NCBI RefSeq assembly: GCF_900110135.1 | Contig: NZ_FOCO01000003.1 | Span: 96,485-160,484, forward strand | Source of the DNA: Pseudorhodobacter antarcticus | GTDB taxonomy: Bacteria > Pseudomonadota > Alphaproteobacteria > Rhodobacterales > Rhodobacteraceae | Direction of reading: 5' to 3' | DNA length: 64,000 nucleotides | Part shown: positions 1 through 8,341 of the stretch, piece after piece | Numbering within the stretch: the first letter of the stretch is position 1 | Layout of the letters: each line of letters begins with the position of its first letter | Position numbers and translations under genes: made by a program | The notes under the pieces: generated by a model | Told to the model about the DNA's origin: nothing | What the model saw: the letters and a program-made list of their open reading frames with translations, nothing else | Databases searched by the model: none

Positions 1-491
1 TGGTGGAAACTGGGGTCGCGCAAGGCGCCAAGCTGGTGGTCGATGGGCGCGGGTTCAAGCTGCAGGGGTATGAGCAGGGCTATTTCGTGGGGCCGCATTT
101 GTTTGACCATGTGACCACGGATATGGACATTTACCGCAAGGAAATTTTTGGTCCGGTGCTGTCGACCGTGCGGGCCAAAACCTATGAGGAGGCATTGGGG
201 TACGCCATGGACCATGAATATGGTAATGGCACCGCGATTTTTACGCGGGACGGCGACACAGCGCGTGATTTTGCAGCAAGGGTGAATGTGGGGATGGTGG
301 GCATCAACGTGCCAATTCCGGTGCCACTGGCGTACCACACCTTTGGCGGTTGGAAAAAGTCGGGCTTTGGCGATTTGAACCAGCATGGGCCGGATGCGTT
401 CCGGTTTTACACGCGCACCAAGACGGTGACATCGCGCTGGCCCAGTGGGATTAAAGAAGGGGCGGCGTTCAATTTCAAAGCGATGGATTGA
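1..491 (+). CDS. mmsA: Methylmalonate-semialdehyde dehydrogenase (CoA-acylating), C-terminal part
   Basis: The gene enters from the left edge; only about 162 C-terminal residues (of roughly 500 usual for the family) are present. MmsA oxidises methylmalonate semialdehyde and malonate semialdehyde to propionyl-CoA and acetyl-CoA, the last step of valine degradation. The visible part has the aldehyde-dehydrogenase EIFGPV motif, the GTAIFTRDGD segment and the C-terminal FGGWKKSGFGD block that is typical of MmsA rather than generic aldehyde dehydrogenases. The three genes downstream on the same strand complete valine catabolism, which supports the assignment. The catalytic cysteine lies upstream of the window and cannot be checked. 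The apparent GTG at base 3 is an internal valine codon, not a start. Confidence 0.93.
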   Translation, partial: VETGVAQGAKLVVDGRGFKLQGYEQGYFVGPHLFDHVTTDMDIYRKEIFGPVLSTVRAKTYEEALGYAMDHEYGNGTAIFTRDGDTARDFAARVNVGMVGINVPIPVPLAYHTFGGWKKSGFGDLNQHGPDAFRFYTRTKTVTSRWPSGIKEGAAFNFKAMD

Positions 492-532
492 GGGCTGGAG
501 GCTTTGGGGAAAACCTGCCTTGATGTGAACAG

Positions 533-590
533 CGCCGGGGGGCTTTGCCGCCCCCCGGACGCCCCGCAGGTATTTTCGCCAAGATGAATA
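533..590 (+). repeat. Hairpin-plus-tail intergenic repeat, copy 1
   Basis: A 9-bp G/C hairpin (535-543 with 550-558, loop TTTGCC) is followed after a C-rich spacer by the tail AGGTATTTTCGCCAAGATGA at 568-587. The same hairpin and tail recur behind other genes in this window. It lies 40 bases after the mmsA stop codon, in the same orientation as mmsA, so it probably acts as its transcript end or as a processing signal. Confidence 0.75.
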
Positions 591-615
591 GGCTTGCAAC
601 AGTGTTAAAAAGGTT

Positions 616-639
616 TTGAATTAAACGGGTGTTCAATTC
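616..639. promoter_or_regulatory. Interrupted palindrome upstream of the acyl-CoA dehydrogenase gene
   Basis: TTGAA at 616-620 is mirrored by TTCAA at 632-636, and GAATT at 618-622 by AATTC at 635-639. The dyad ends 16 bases before the ATG at 656. Its position, just ahead of a catabolic gene set, suits an operator for a TetR- or GntR-type regulator. This is inference only; no regulator gene is adjacent. Confidence 0.35.
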
Positions 640-655
640 CGTGGGGTGAGGTGTG

Positions 656-1801
656 ATGAACCTGTCTTTGAGCGAAGAGCAGTTGGCGATTTTTGAGATG
701 GCCAAGGGATTTGGGGCAACAGCGATTGCGCCCTTTGCACGGGAGTGGGACGCGGCGGGGGAGATACCGAAAGCGTTGTGGCCTGAGGTGGCGGCGCTGG
801 GGCTTGGCGGGATTTATGTGTCCGATGCGTTTGGCGGGTCGGGATTGTCGCGGCTTGATGCAACGCTGGTGTTTGAAGCGTTATCAATGGCCTGCCCATC
901 GGTGGCGGCTTTTTTGTCGATCCACAATATGTGCGGCGGCATGATTGATAAATTCGGGTCGGATGCCGCGCGGGCGCGTTGGTTGCCCACGATGTGCCGG
1001 ATGGAGACTGTGTTTTCCTATTGTTTGACCGAAGCGGGGTCTGGGTCGGATGCGGCGGCGTTAAATACTCGCGCGGTGCGGGACGGCGATACGTGGCGGA
1101 TGACCGGGGCCAAGGCGTTTATTTCGGGCGGCGGATATTCGGACGCGTATATCGTGATGTGCCGCACGGGCGCTGCGGGGCCAAAGGGGATTTCGGCGGT
1201 GATTGTGGAGGATGGTGCGCCGGGCCTGTCGTTTGGAGGGCTGGAGAACAAGATGGGCTGGCGGTCGCAGCCGACGCGCGCGGTGCAATTGGATGATTGC
1301 GCGGTGCCTATTGCGAATTTGTTGGGCGAGGAGGGGCGCGGGTTTTCCTATGCCATGGCGGGGCTGGACGGGGGGCGGTTGAACATTGCCGCCTGCGCGT
1401 TGGGCGGCGCGCAAGCAGCACTTGATGCTACGTTGACCTATATGGGGCAGCGGCGCGCGTTTGGGCAGGCGATTGACCAGTTCCAAGCCTTGCAGTTTCG
1501 ACTGGCGGATATGGAAGTGAAGCTGCAAACCGCGCGGGTGTTTTTGCGCCATGCGGCGAGGTTGTTGGACGCAGGGGCTGCGGAGGCGACAAAATTCTGT
1601 GCCATGGCAAAGCTTTATGTGACCGATGTGTGTTTTGACGTCGCCAATGACTGTTTGCAGATGCATGGCGGTTACGGGTATTTGGCCGATTACGGGATTG
1701 AAAAGATTGTGCGCGATTTGCGGGTGCATCAAATCTTGGAAGGCACCAATGAAATTATGCGCGTGATTGTTGCGCGGCAAATGTTGGCGGACCGGGGATG
1801 A
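656..1801 (+). CDS. Acyl-CoA dehydrogenase, probably isobutyryl-CoA dehydrogenase
   Basis: A 381-residue FAD enzyme expected to oxidise isobutyryl-CoA to methacrylyl-CoA in valine breakdown. The flavin signature CLTEAGSGSD is at about residues 123-132. The catalytic base is the first Glu of LEGTNEIMR near residue 362, the position used by short-chain acyl-CoA dehydrogenases. Length and motifs are complete for the family. A GTG lies directly before the ATG (653-655); the ATG is preferred because GGGGTGAGG just upstream is then well spaced. The gene is followed by an ATGA overlap with the hydrolase gene, so the two are translationally coupled. The exact acyl substrate is inferred from mmsA, the hydrolase and mmsB around it; a 2-methylbutyryl-CoA activity is possible. 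Confidence 0.88.
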   Translation: MNLSLSEEQLAIFEMAKGFGATAIAPFAREWDAAGEIPKALWPEVAALGLGGIYVSDAFGGSGLSRLDATLVFEALSMACPSVAAFLSIHNMCGGMIDKFGSDAARARWLPTMCRMETVFSYCLTEAGSGSDAAALNTRAVRDGDTWRMTGAKAFISGGGYSDAYIVMCRTGAAGPKGISAVIVEDGAPGLSFGGLENKMGWRSQPTRAVQLDDCAVPIANLLGEEGRGFSYAMAGLDGGRLNIAACALGGAQAALDATLTYMGQRRAFGQAIDQFQALQFRLADMEVKLQTARVFLRHAARLLDAGAAEATKFCAMAKLYVTDVCFDVANDCLQMHGGYGYLADYGIEKIVRDLRVHQILEGTNEIMRVIVARQMLADRG

Positions 1802-2832
1802 TTGATATTCGGGTGGAGGGGCGCTGTGGGCGCGTGACGTTGGCGCGGCCTGAGGCGCTGAACGCGTTGAGCGAGGCGATGTGCATAGCGCTAGACGCGG
1901 CCTTGGTTGCCTGGGCCGATGGTGATGCGGTGGATTTGGTGGTGATTGATGCTGTGGGGGCGCGCGCGTTTTGTGCGGGGGGCGATATTGCCGCCCTTTA
2001 TGCCGCTGGGATTGCGGGTGACTTTGCGCATGGCACAGATTTTTGGCGGCGCGAATATCGGATGAATTTGGCGATTGCGGCCTATGCCAAGCCTGTGGTC
2101 AGCTTGATGCAAGGGTTTACGATGGGCGGCGGTGTGGGCGTCGGGTGCCATGCGCGCCACCGTGTTGTGGGGGAAACCAGCCAGATTGCGATGCCTGAAT
2201 GTGGGATTGGTTTGGTGCCGGATGTGGGCGGGTCGTTTTTGCTGGCGCTGGCGCCGGGGCGGTTGGGCGAATATTTGGGCACCACGGGGGCGCGGATGGG
2301 GCCTGCGGACGCAATTTACGCAGGGTTTGCGGATATTTTTGTGCCCGAAGCGGCGTGGCCTGCAATGATTGACGCGCTGGTGGCGGAGGGGATTTCGGCG
2401 CTGGCGCGGTTTGACGCGGTGCCGCCTGCGGGCGTTCTGGCGGAAATGCAGGGGGCGATTGATCGGAATTTCGGCGGTGAAACGCTGGGCGATATTCTGC
2501 GGGCGCTGCGCCATGAGGACAGCGATTTTGCGCGGGATGCGCTGGCGGCATTGGGGCGCGTGTCGCCGCTTGCGGCCAGTGCAGCCGTGGAAATGCAGCA
2601 CCGTTTGGGCGACAGCCCCACCCTGCCCCGCGCGCTGGAATTGGAGTATCGGTTTACCTTTAGGGCGCAGGAAAAGGGGGATTTTCTGGAGGGTATTCGC
2701 GCGATGGTGATTGATAAGGACCGCGCGCCAACGTGGTTGCATCGGGATATTGAGACGGTAAGCGGGGCGCAAGTGGCGGCAATGTTGGCCCCGTTGGGTG
2801 CGATGAAATGGACATCAGGAGACGCAGCATGA
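1798..2832 (+). CDS. 3-hydroxyisobutyryl-CoA hydrolase (enoyl-CoA hydratase superfamily)
   Basis: A 344-residue crotonase-fold protein. It keeps the oxyanion-hole segments FCAGGDI (58-64) and MGGGVGVGCHA (109-119), and the MPECGIGLVPDVGGS block (132-146), whose Glu and Asp match the acid pair that distinguishes HIBCH hydrolases from hydratases. It would release 3-hydroxyisobutyrate from its CoA thioester. It starts inside the stop of the acyl-CoA dehydrogenase (ATGA, 1798-1801) and ends in an ATGA overlap with mmsB. Plain enoyl-CoA hydratases are usually about 260 residues, so the 344-residue length also favours HIBCH. Confidence 0.87.
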   Translation: MIDIRVEGRCGRVTLARPEALNALSEAMCIALDAALVAWADGDAVDLVVIDAVGARAFCAGGDIAALYAAGIAGDFAHGTDFWRREYRMNLAIAAYAKPVVSLMQGFTMGGGVGVGCHARHRVVGETSQIAMPECGIGLVPDVGGSFLLALAPGRLGEYLGTTGARMGPADAIYAGFADIFVPEAAWPAMIDALVAEGISALARFDAVPPAGVLAEMQGAIDRNFGGETLGDILRALRHEDSDFARDALAALGRVSPLAASAAVEMQHRLGDSPTLPRALELEYRFTFRAQEKGDFLEGIRAMVIDKDRAPTWLHRDIETVSGAQVAAMLAPLGAMKWTSGDAA

Positions 2833-3689
2833 AAATTGGGTTTATCGGTTTGGGCAATATGGGCGGGCCGATGGCGGCCAATTTGGTGGCGGCGGGACAT
2901 GAGGTGGTGGGGTTTGATGTGACTGCCGCGATGCCTGCGGGTGTTGTGGCAGCGGGTTCGGCGGCGCAGGCGGCGGACGGGGCGGCGGTTGTGATCACCA
3001 TGCTGCCGAACGGGGCGATTTTGCGCGATGTGGCGGCGCATTTGGTGCCTGCGATGGCGGCGGGCGCGGTACTGTGTGATTGTTCCACCGTTGATGTGGA
3101 CAGCGCGCGGGAGGTGGCCGCGATGGGCGTTTTGGCGTTGGATGCGCCGGTATCGGGCGGGGTTGGCGGGGCCACGGCGGGAACGCTGACCTTTATGGTG
3201 GGCGGGCCTGTTGAGGCATTTGGGGTTGTGGCACCGTTGTTTGACATTATGGGCCAAAAGGCGGTGCATTGCGGCGATGCGGGTGCGGGCCAAGCGGCCA
3301 AGATTTGCAACAACATGATCTTGGGCGTGACGATGATTGCGACCTGTGAGGCGTTTGCGCTGGCAGATAAGCTGGGCCTGTCGCGCGAAAAGATGTTTGA
3401 TGTGGTCAGCACATCCTCGGGGTATTCGTGGACCATGAACGCCTATTGCCCTGCCCCCGGTGTGGGGCCGAAAAGCCCGGCTGACAATGGGTACAAGCCC
3501 GGATTTGCGGCGGAACTGATGCTGAAGGATTTGCGATTGTCACAGCAGGCGGCAGAAGCGGTGGACGCGGACACGCCGATGGGGGCGGCGGCGGCGGCCC
3601 TTTATGCGCAGTTTGTGGAGGATGAGGACGGGCACGGGCGTGATTTTAGCGCGATGTTGCCGCGGTTTGAAAAACGCGGGCGCGGCTGA
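2829..3689 (+). CDS. mmsB: 3-hydroxyisobutyrate dehydrogenase
   Basis: A 286-residue NAD-dependent beta-hydroxyacid dehydrogenase. The N-terminal Rossmann motif GFIGLGNMGGPMA is at residues 4-16. The substrate-binding DAPVSGGVGGATAGTL is near 105-120, and the catalytic Lys is in GAGQAAKICNN (about Lys158). It oxidises 3-hydroxyisobutyrate to methylmalonate semialdehyde, the substrate of MmsA. The ATG at 2829 overlaps the hydrolase stop and has AGGAGA a few bases upstream; an in-frame upstream start (2808) would lie inside the hydrolase gene and is rejected. Confidence 0.93.
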   Translation: MKIGFIGLGNMGGPMAANLVAAGHEVVGFDVTAAMPAGVVAAGSAAQAADGAAVVITMLPNGAILRDVAAHLVPAMAAGAVLCDCSTVDVDSAREVAAMGVLALDAPVSGGVGGATAGTLTFMVGGPVEAFGVVAPLFDIMGQKAVHCGDAGAGQAAKICNNMILGVTMIATCEAFALADKLGLSREKMFDVVSTSSGYSWTMNAYCPAPGVGPKSPADNGYKPGFAAELMLKDLRLSQQAAEAVDADTPMGAAAAALYAQFVEDEDGHGRDFSAMLPRFEKRGRG

Positions 3690-3699
3690 TCTAGGTCAA

Positions 3700-3727
3700 T
3701 TGCGATTATTTGAATGTGTTATATGCT
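3700..3727 (+). promoter_or_regulatory. Candidate sigma-70 promoter for the small membrane protein
   Basis: TTGCGA at 3700-3705 and TATGCT at 3722-3727 are separated by 16 bases and lie about 45 bases upstream of the ATG at 3773. This is pattern recognition only; the match to the -35 consensus is partial. Confidence 0.3.
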
Positions 3728-3772
3728 GTGCCAAAGGGCCGCGCGGTGCGGGCCGTAAATAAGGAGATGATC

Positions 3773-3979
3773 ATGTTCAAAACCAATGTTGGCGGCATGG
3801 ACCGGGTGTTGCGGATTGTGGCGGGGCTGGCGTTGATTGGGGCGTATTTTGCGCTGCCGGGGTTGGCTTGGGGCTGGTTGTTTTTGGTGTTTGGGGCGGT
3901 GGCGCTGTTTACGGGCCTAACGCGATCTTGCCTGCTGTATCAGGTGATTGGCGTGAACACCTGCCCGATGAAAAAGTGA
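3773..3979 (+). CDS. Small DUF2892 (YgaP-type) inner membrane protein
   Basis: A 68-residue protein with the FKTNVGGMDRVLRIVAG start typical of DUF2892, two hydrophobic segments (about residues 14-32 and 34-52) and a C-terminal CLLYQVIGVNTCPMKK containing two cysteines. The family is found alone or fused to rhodanese domains (YgaP); no rhodanese is present here. AAGGAG at 3761-3766 fixes the ATG at 3773 rather than the ATG at 3767 or a TTG at 3710. The physiological role is not known to me. Confidence 0.8.
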   Translation: MFKTNVGGMDRVLRIVAGLALIGAYFALPGLAWGWLFLVFGAVALFTGLTRSCLLYQVIGVNTCPMKK

Positions 3980-3982
3980 AAC

Positions 3983-4000
3983 GGGGGGCGCTTGCCCCCC
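3983..4000. terminator. G/C hairpin between convergent genes
   Basis: GGGGGGC pairs with GCCCCCC around a GCTT loop. The hairpin sits between the stop of the small membrane protein and the stop of uvrA, which it touches. No T run follows on either strand, so it may act as an RNA end-stabilising or weak bidirectional terminator stem. Confidence 0.5.
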
Positions 4001-6852
4001 TATTCCGCTGCCAGTTTGCGCGGCTTTAACATGTCTTTGAGGTAGCGGCCGGTATGGCTTGCCTCCACTTTGGCGACATCTTCGGGGGTGCCGGTGGCCA
4101 CGATATAGCCGCCGCCATCGCCGCCTTCGGGGCCAATATCAATCACCCAATCGGCGGTTTTGACCACATCAAGGTTGTGTTCGATCACGATGACGGTATT
4201 GCCTTGGTCCACCAGTTCATGCAGCACCTCTAGCAGTTTTTTCACATCTTCAAAGTGCAGGCCCGTGGTCGGCTCATCAAGGATATAAAGCGTGCGGCCC
4301 GTGGCGCGGCGGGCAAGTTCCTTGGACAGTTTGACGCGCTGCGCCTCACCGCCCGACAGGGTGGTCGCGGATTGGCCGACGCTGATATAGCCAAGCCCCA
4401 CACGCACCAGCGCATCCATCTTTTCGCGGATGCTTGGCACAGCTTGGAAAAACCCTTGGGCATCTTCAACCGTCATATCAAGAACGTCTGATATGCTTTT
4501 GTTTTTGAACTTAATTTCCAAAGTTTCACGGTTATAGCGTTTGCCTTTGCAGGTTTCGCATTGCACATAAACATCGGGCAAAAAGTGCATTTCGATTTTG
4601 ATGAGGCCGTCACCTTGGCACGCCTCACAGCGCCCGCCCTTCACGTTGAAACTGAACCGACCGGGCAAATAGCCGCGCGCCTTGGATTCCGGCAGGCCCG
4701 CAAACCAATCGCGAATGGGGGTGAAAGCGCCCGTGTAAGTGGCGGGGTTGGAGCGGGGCGTGCGGCCAATGGGGCGCTGGTCAATGTCGATGACCTTGTC
4801 GAGATGTTCAAACCCCTTGATGGTTTCGCAGGGCGCGGGCGTTTCATGCGCGCCGTTCAGCCGGGTGGCAGCAGTTTTGAACAACGTCTCAATCGTCAAA
4901 GTGGATTTGCCGCCGCCCGAAACACCCGTGACGCAGACAAATTTGCCCAGCGGAAATTCCGCGGTGACGTTTTGAAGGTTGTTGCCGGTGGCGTTGACCA
5001 CGGTGACCTTTTTGCCCGACCCTTTGCGCCGCACCTTTGGAATGGCGATTTCGCGGGTGCCGATCAGGTATTGGCCGGTGATGCTGGCAGGGTCGGCCAT
5101 AACTTGGGCCGGGGTGCCGTGCGACACCACCATACCGCCATGCACGCCAGCGCCCGGCCCCATGTCGAACACATAATCCGCCTCACGGATGGCATCCTCA
5201 TCATGTTCCACCACCAAAACCGAATTGCCTTGATCGCGCAGGTTTTTCAGGGTGGTCAGCAAGCGGTCATTGTCGCGCTGGTGCAACCCGATGCTGGGTT
5301 CATCCAGCACATAAAGCACGCCCGTAAGGCCGGAGCCGATTTGGGACGCGAGCCGGATGCGCTGGCTTTCGCCGCCCGACAGCGTGCCTGCGTTGCGCGA
5401 CAGGCTGAGGTAATTGAGGCCGACGTTGATCAAAAACCCAAGACGTTCGCGAATTTCCTTAAGGATCGCGCGGGCGATTTCGTTTTTCTGGTTGGTCAGA
5501 TGTTCGGGGACCGAACTTATCCAATCATGCGCCTCCGATATCGACATTTGCACGACTTGGCCCGCGTGCAGGCCCGCGATTTTCACGGCCAACGCCTCGG
5601 GGCGCAGACGGTAGCCGTTGCAAGCACCGCAGGAACGGTTGTTTTGGTAGCGTTCAAATTCTTCACGCACCCAGTTGCTGTCGGTTTCGCGGAAACGGCG
5701 TTCCATGTTTGGCACCACGCCTTCGAACACGCGGCTGACCTGATAGACGCGCCCACCTTCGTCATAGCGGAACTTGATTTCTTCGTCGCCCGAGCCGCGC
5801 AGGAACACTTGGCGCACTTTTTCAGGCAGATCTTTCCACTTGGTTTTGGCATCAAATTCGTAATGTTTGGCAATCGCTTCAATGGTTTGCATCGAATAGG
5901 GCGATTTGGATTTGGCCCAAGGTGCCAGCGCGCCTTGGTAAAGCGTTAGGTTTTGATCGGGCACCACAAGGCGTTCGTCAAAGAACAGCTCCATCCCCAG
6001 ACCATCACAAACCGGGCAGGCACCAAAGGGGGCGTTGAAGGAAAACAGGCGGGGTTCGATTTCGGGAATGGTGAAACCCGACACCGGGCAGGCAAATTTT
6101 TCGCTGAAGGTGGTGCGGGTGGCATCATCATTGGCGAGTTCCAGAATGGCGATGCCATCGGCAAGGTTCAGGGCGGTGCGCAGGCTGTCGGCCAGCCGGG
6201 TTTCAATGCCTTCCTTGACCACAATCCGGTCCACGACTACGTCGATGTTGTGGCGAAATTTCTTGTCCAAGGTCGGCGCGTCTTCCAATTCATAAAACGT
6301 GCCGTTGACCTTTACGCGCTGAAAGCCCTGTTTGCGTAGGTCCATAAATTCCTTTTTATATTCGCCCTTACGGTCGCGGATGATGGGGGCGAGCAGGTAG
6401 GCGCGGGTGCCATCCTCCATCGCCATGATGATATCCACCATGTCCTGGACCTGCTGCGCGTTGATGGGCTTGCCCGTGGTGGGGCTGTAGGGCGTGCCCG
6501 TGCGCGCGAACAAAAGGCGCATATAGTCGTAAATTTCCGTGACCGTGCCCACGGTGGAGCGCGGGTTTTTTGAGGTGGTTTTTTGCTCAATGGAAATGGC
6601 GGGGGACAGGCCCGAGATGTGATCGACATCGGGTTTGCCCATCATATCAAGGAATTGGCGGGCATAGGCGCTGAGGCTTTCGACATAGCGCCGCTGCCCT
6701 TCGGCATAGATCGTATCAAACGCCAGCGAGGATTTGCCAGACCCCGACAGCCCCGTGATGACCACCAACTGGTCACGCGGGATGCTGACATCGACGCCTT
6801 TGAGGTTGTGCTCGCGCGCGCCGCGCACCTCGATAAATTTTTGATCGGCCAT
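4000..6852 (-). CDS. uvrA: Excinuclease ABC subunit A
   Basis: A 950-residue DNA-damage recognition ATPase of nucleotide excision repair, complete at both ends. The first Walker [10 protein letters not shown] is at 34-42. A zinc-binding [18 protein letters not shown] segment with CPVCDGLG follows, and the first ABC signature [12 protein letters not shown] lies mid-protein. The second half has Walker [11 protein letters not shown], a Cys4 zinc finger (CEACQGDG ... CETCKGKR) and the second signature [12 protein letters not shown]. It binds damaged DNA as a dimer and loads UvrB. A perfect alphaproteobacterial LexA box lies 65 bases upstream, so SOS control is likely. Confidence 0.98.
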   Translation of the reverse strand: MADQKFIEVRGAREHNLKGVDVSIPRDQLVVITGLSGSGKSSLAFDTIYAEGQRRYVESLSAYARQFLDMMGKPDVDHISGLSPAISIEQKTTSKNPRSTVGTVTEIYDYMRLLFARTGTPYSPTTGKPINAQQVQDMVDIIMAMEDGTRAYLLAPIIRDRKGEYKKEFMDLRKQGFQRVKVNGTFYELEDAPTLDKKFRHNIDVVVDRIVVKEGIETRLADSLRTALNLADGIAILELANDDATRTTFSEKFACPVSGFTIPEIEPRLFSFNAPFGACPVCDGLGMELFFDERLVVPDQNLTLYQGALAPWAKSKSPYSMQTIEAIAKHYEFDAKTKWKDLPEKVRQVFLRGSGDEEIKFRYDEGGRVYQVSRVFEGVVPNMERRFRETDSNWVREEFERYQNNRSCGACNGYRLRPEALAVKIAGLHAGQVVQMSISEAHDWISSVPEHLTNQKNEIARAILKEIRERLGFLINVGLNYLSLSRNAGTLSGGESQRIRLASQIGSGLTGVLYVLDEPSIGLHQRDNDRLLTTLKNLRDQGNSVLVVEHDEDAIREADYVFDMGPGAGVHGGMVVSHGTPAQVMADPASITGQYLIGTREIAIPKVRRKGSGKKVTVVNATGNNLQNVTAEFPLGKFVCVTGVSGGGKSTLTIETLFKTAATRLNGAHETPAPCETIKGFEHLDKVIDIDQRPIGRTPRSNPATYTGAFTPIRDWFAGLPESKARGYLPGRFSFNVKGGRCEACQGDGLIKIEMHFLPDVYVQCETCKGKRYNRETLEIKFKNKSISDVLDMTVEDAQGFFQAVPSIREKMDALVRVGLGYISVGQSATTLSGGEAQRVKLSKELARRATGRTLYILDEPTTGLHFEDVKKLLEVLHELVDQGNTVIVIEHNLDVVKTADWVIDIGPEGGDGGGYIVATGTPEDVAKVEASHTGRYLKDMLKPRKLAAE

Positions 6853-6916
6853 ATATCACCCCACGTTTCAGGGCCATAGATAGGGGGTTTTGCGCGAGTC
6901 TCCAATCCTTAAACGT

Positions 6917-6931
6917 GAACGATTGGTGAAC
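6917..6931 (-). promoter_or_regulatory. LexA (SOS) box upstream of uvrA
   Basis: On the minus strand the sequence reads GTTC-ACCAATC-GTTC, an exact GTTC-N7-GTTC match to the LexA operator of Rhodobacter and other alphaproteobacteria. It is 65 bases upstream of the uvrA start codon. uvrA is a classical SOS gene, so motif, distance and target agree. Confidence 0.8.
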
Positions 6932-6950
6932 GTATGGGCAGGATTTGAAA

Positions 6951-8123
6951 TTAATCTGGGCGCAGCATGCGGCGGTGGGTTTGAACGCTGTGGATTGCGA
7001 TGCCAAGCAGGCTGGGCAGCAGGATAAACAGCGCAAGGCCGGTGGCCCCCTGCCCCACGATCAAGGCGGCCAGCAAGGGCGTGCCCGTGGTGGTGCCAAG
7101 GTTGCCGAGTTGGGCGATGGCCCCGGCGGCGCGGGCCCGCGATTGCGCCGTTGGGTTCAGTTGGGCCACGGCGGCGAAACTGGCCCCTTGGACAATACCA
7201 AGCGTGCCCGCAAGCGTAAGGGCGGCGGCGACGGTTTGCCAGCCCGTGCCCCATGTCGCCCACAGCCAAAGGCTGGCCGCACAAGTGGCCGCAAAACCGA
7301 GTTGCACGAGGTAGACGCCCGAGACGCGGGTAAGCGCCCAGACGCCAAGGGTGAGCGACAGCGCGATGGAGACAAGCGGCATGGCGGTGGCGATGAACGC
7401 CTGATGCGGGCCGCCGATTGCGGGGGGCAGCAGCGTGAGGAGCGCGACGTAGGTGAGCGTATAGCAGAAAAACCCCATCGCGGGGGCGGCAAGGCGCGGC
7501 GAGGCGTAGATTTGCGCGTGCTGGCGGCCAAGGTTGGTCAGCGGTTCGGGAACAGTTTGAGGTGTATCAGGGGGAAGAGTTAGGCGGATTAAGATAGCAA
7601 AAACAGCCATATAGGCGGCATGGGCGAGAAACAGCGCGCTGTCGCCGTAAGCTGCGACAAGGGGGATGCCAAGCCATGCGGTAAGGGCGAAGGAGACGGC
7701 GAAAAAGCTGCTCCACAGTGTCATGGCGAGGCCAGTGTGGCGCAAAGGGGCGGTTTGCGCGATCATCACGGGGGCGGCGACGACGAGGGCGAGGTGGGAG
7801 AACCCCTCCACCGCGCGGAGGGTGAGGAGGACGGGGAGTGGGGGAAACAGCGATTGCAGCGCAGATAGCACGGCCCCTGCCCAGAGCGCCCAGACCAGCA
7901 CGCGGCGGTAGCCCAAGCGTTGCACCAAGAGGCCCGCCGTGGTGCCAAAAATAAGGCCGATCAGGCCGACGATGGAAACAACAGCGCCGATGGTGACATC
8001 GGTGGCGCCCGCGTAATGAGAGGCGATGCGGTCGAAAAGAATGGAGATTTTGCCAAATTGGGCGGCGGCCCCAAGGCCCGCCCCCCACAGGATGAGGATG
8101 ATGACAAGAGGGGATGCGCGCAT
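6951..8123 (-). CDS. MFS transporter
   Basis: A 390-residue protein with about twelve hydrophobic segments spread along its length and the major-facilitator loop pattern (GLIFGTTAGLLVQRLGYRRVL near residues 54-74). The substrate is not evident. Its start codon shares one base with the stop of the small protein upstream (TGATG at 8121-8125), which in turn is coupled to lpd, so the three are likely translated from one message. CynX/YycB-like carriers have similar architecture, but the assignment is only to the superfamily. Confidence 0.8.
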   Translation of the reverse strand: MRASPLVIILILWGAGLGAAAQFGKISILFDRIASHYAGATDVTIGAVVSIVGLIGLIFGTTAGLLVQRLGYRRVLVWALWAGAVLSALQSLFPPLPVLLTLRAVEGFSHLALVVAAPVMIAQTAPLRHTGLAMTLWSSFFAVSFALTAWLGIPLVAAYGDSALFLAHAAYMAVFAILIRLTLPPDTPQTVPEPLTNLGRQHAQIYASPRLAAPAMGFFCYTLTYVALLTLLPPAIGGPHQAFIATAMPLVSIALSLTLGVWALTRVSGVYLVQLGFAATCAASLWLWATWGTGWQTVAAALTLAGTLGIVQGASFAAVAQLNPTAQSRARAAGAIAQLGNLGTTTGTPLLAALIVGQGATGLALFILLPSLLGIAIHSVQTHRRMLRPD

Positions 8124-8341
8124 CAGACCCCACTGGCGAGTAACGCGCGGATTTTGGTGGCTTTCTCAAAATGGTCAAGGCGGTGGGTGGCGATCCACCA
8201 CTCCGCCGCTTGCATCAGCAGCGGCGGAGTGGTGTTTTTATTGGCGAAAAACGCGTAGAAAGACAGCCCCACAGCATCACCTTTTTGGGCGATTTTGGCA
8301 TCGCAGATGGCGATGGCGTGTTGGCGCAGGGCTGTGTCCAT
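8123..8341 (-). CDS. Small conserved protein, DUF6500-like
   Basis: A 72-residue soluble protein with the core GLSFYAFFANKN and a C-terminal AAEWWIATHRLDHFEKATKI. I recall this pattern from a small Rhodobacterales family (DUF6500), but the family name is from memory. The ATG at 8341 overlaps the lpd stop codon by one base (TGATG), and its own stop overlaps the MFS start in the same way; a GTG three bases upstream is an alternative start. Function unknown. Confidence 0.7.
   Translation of the reverse strand: MDTALRQHAIAICDAKIAQKGDAVGLSFYAFFANKNTTPPLLMQAAEWWIATHRLDHFEKATKIRALLASGV

Noticed and set aside
4561..5949. Long open frame on the plus strand (about 460 codons)
   Set aside because: Antisense to uvrA, low-complexity His/Ala/Gly/Arg composition, no domain; a shadow of high-GC coding on the other strand.
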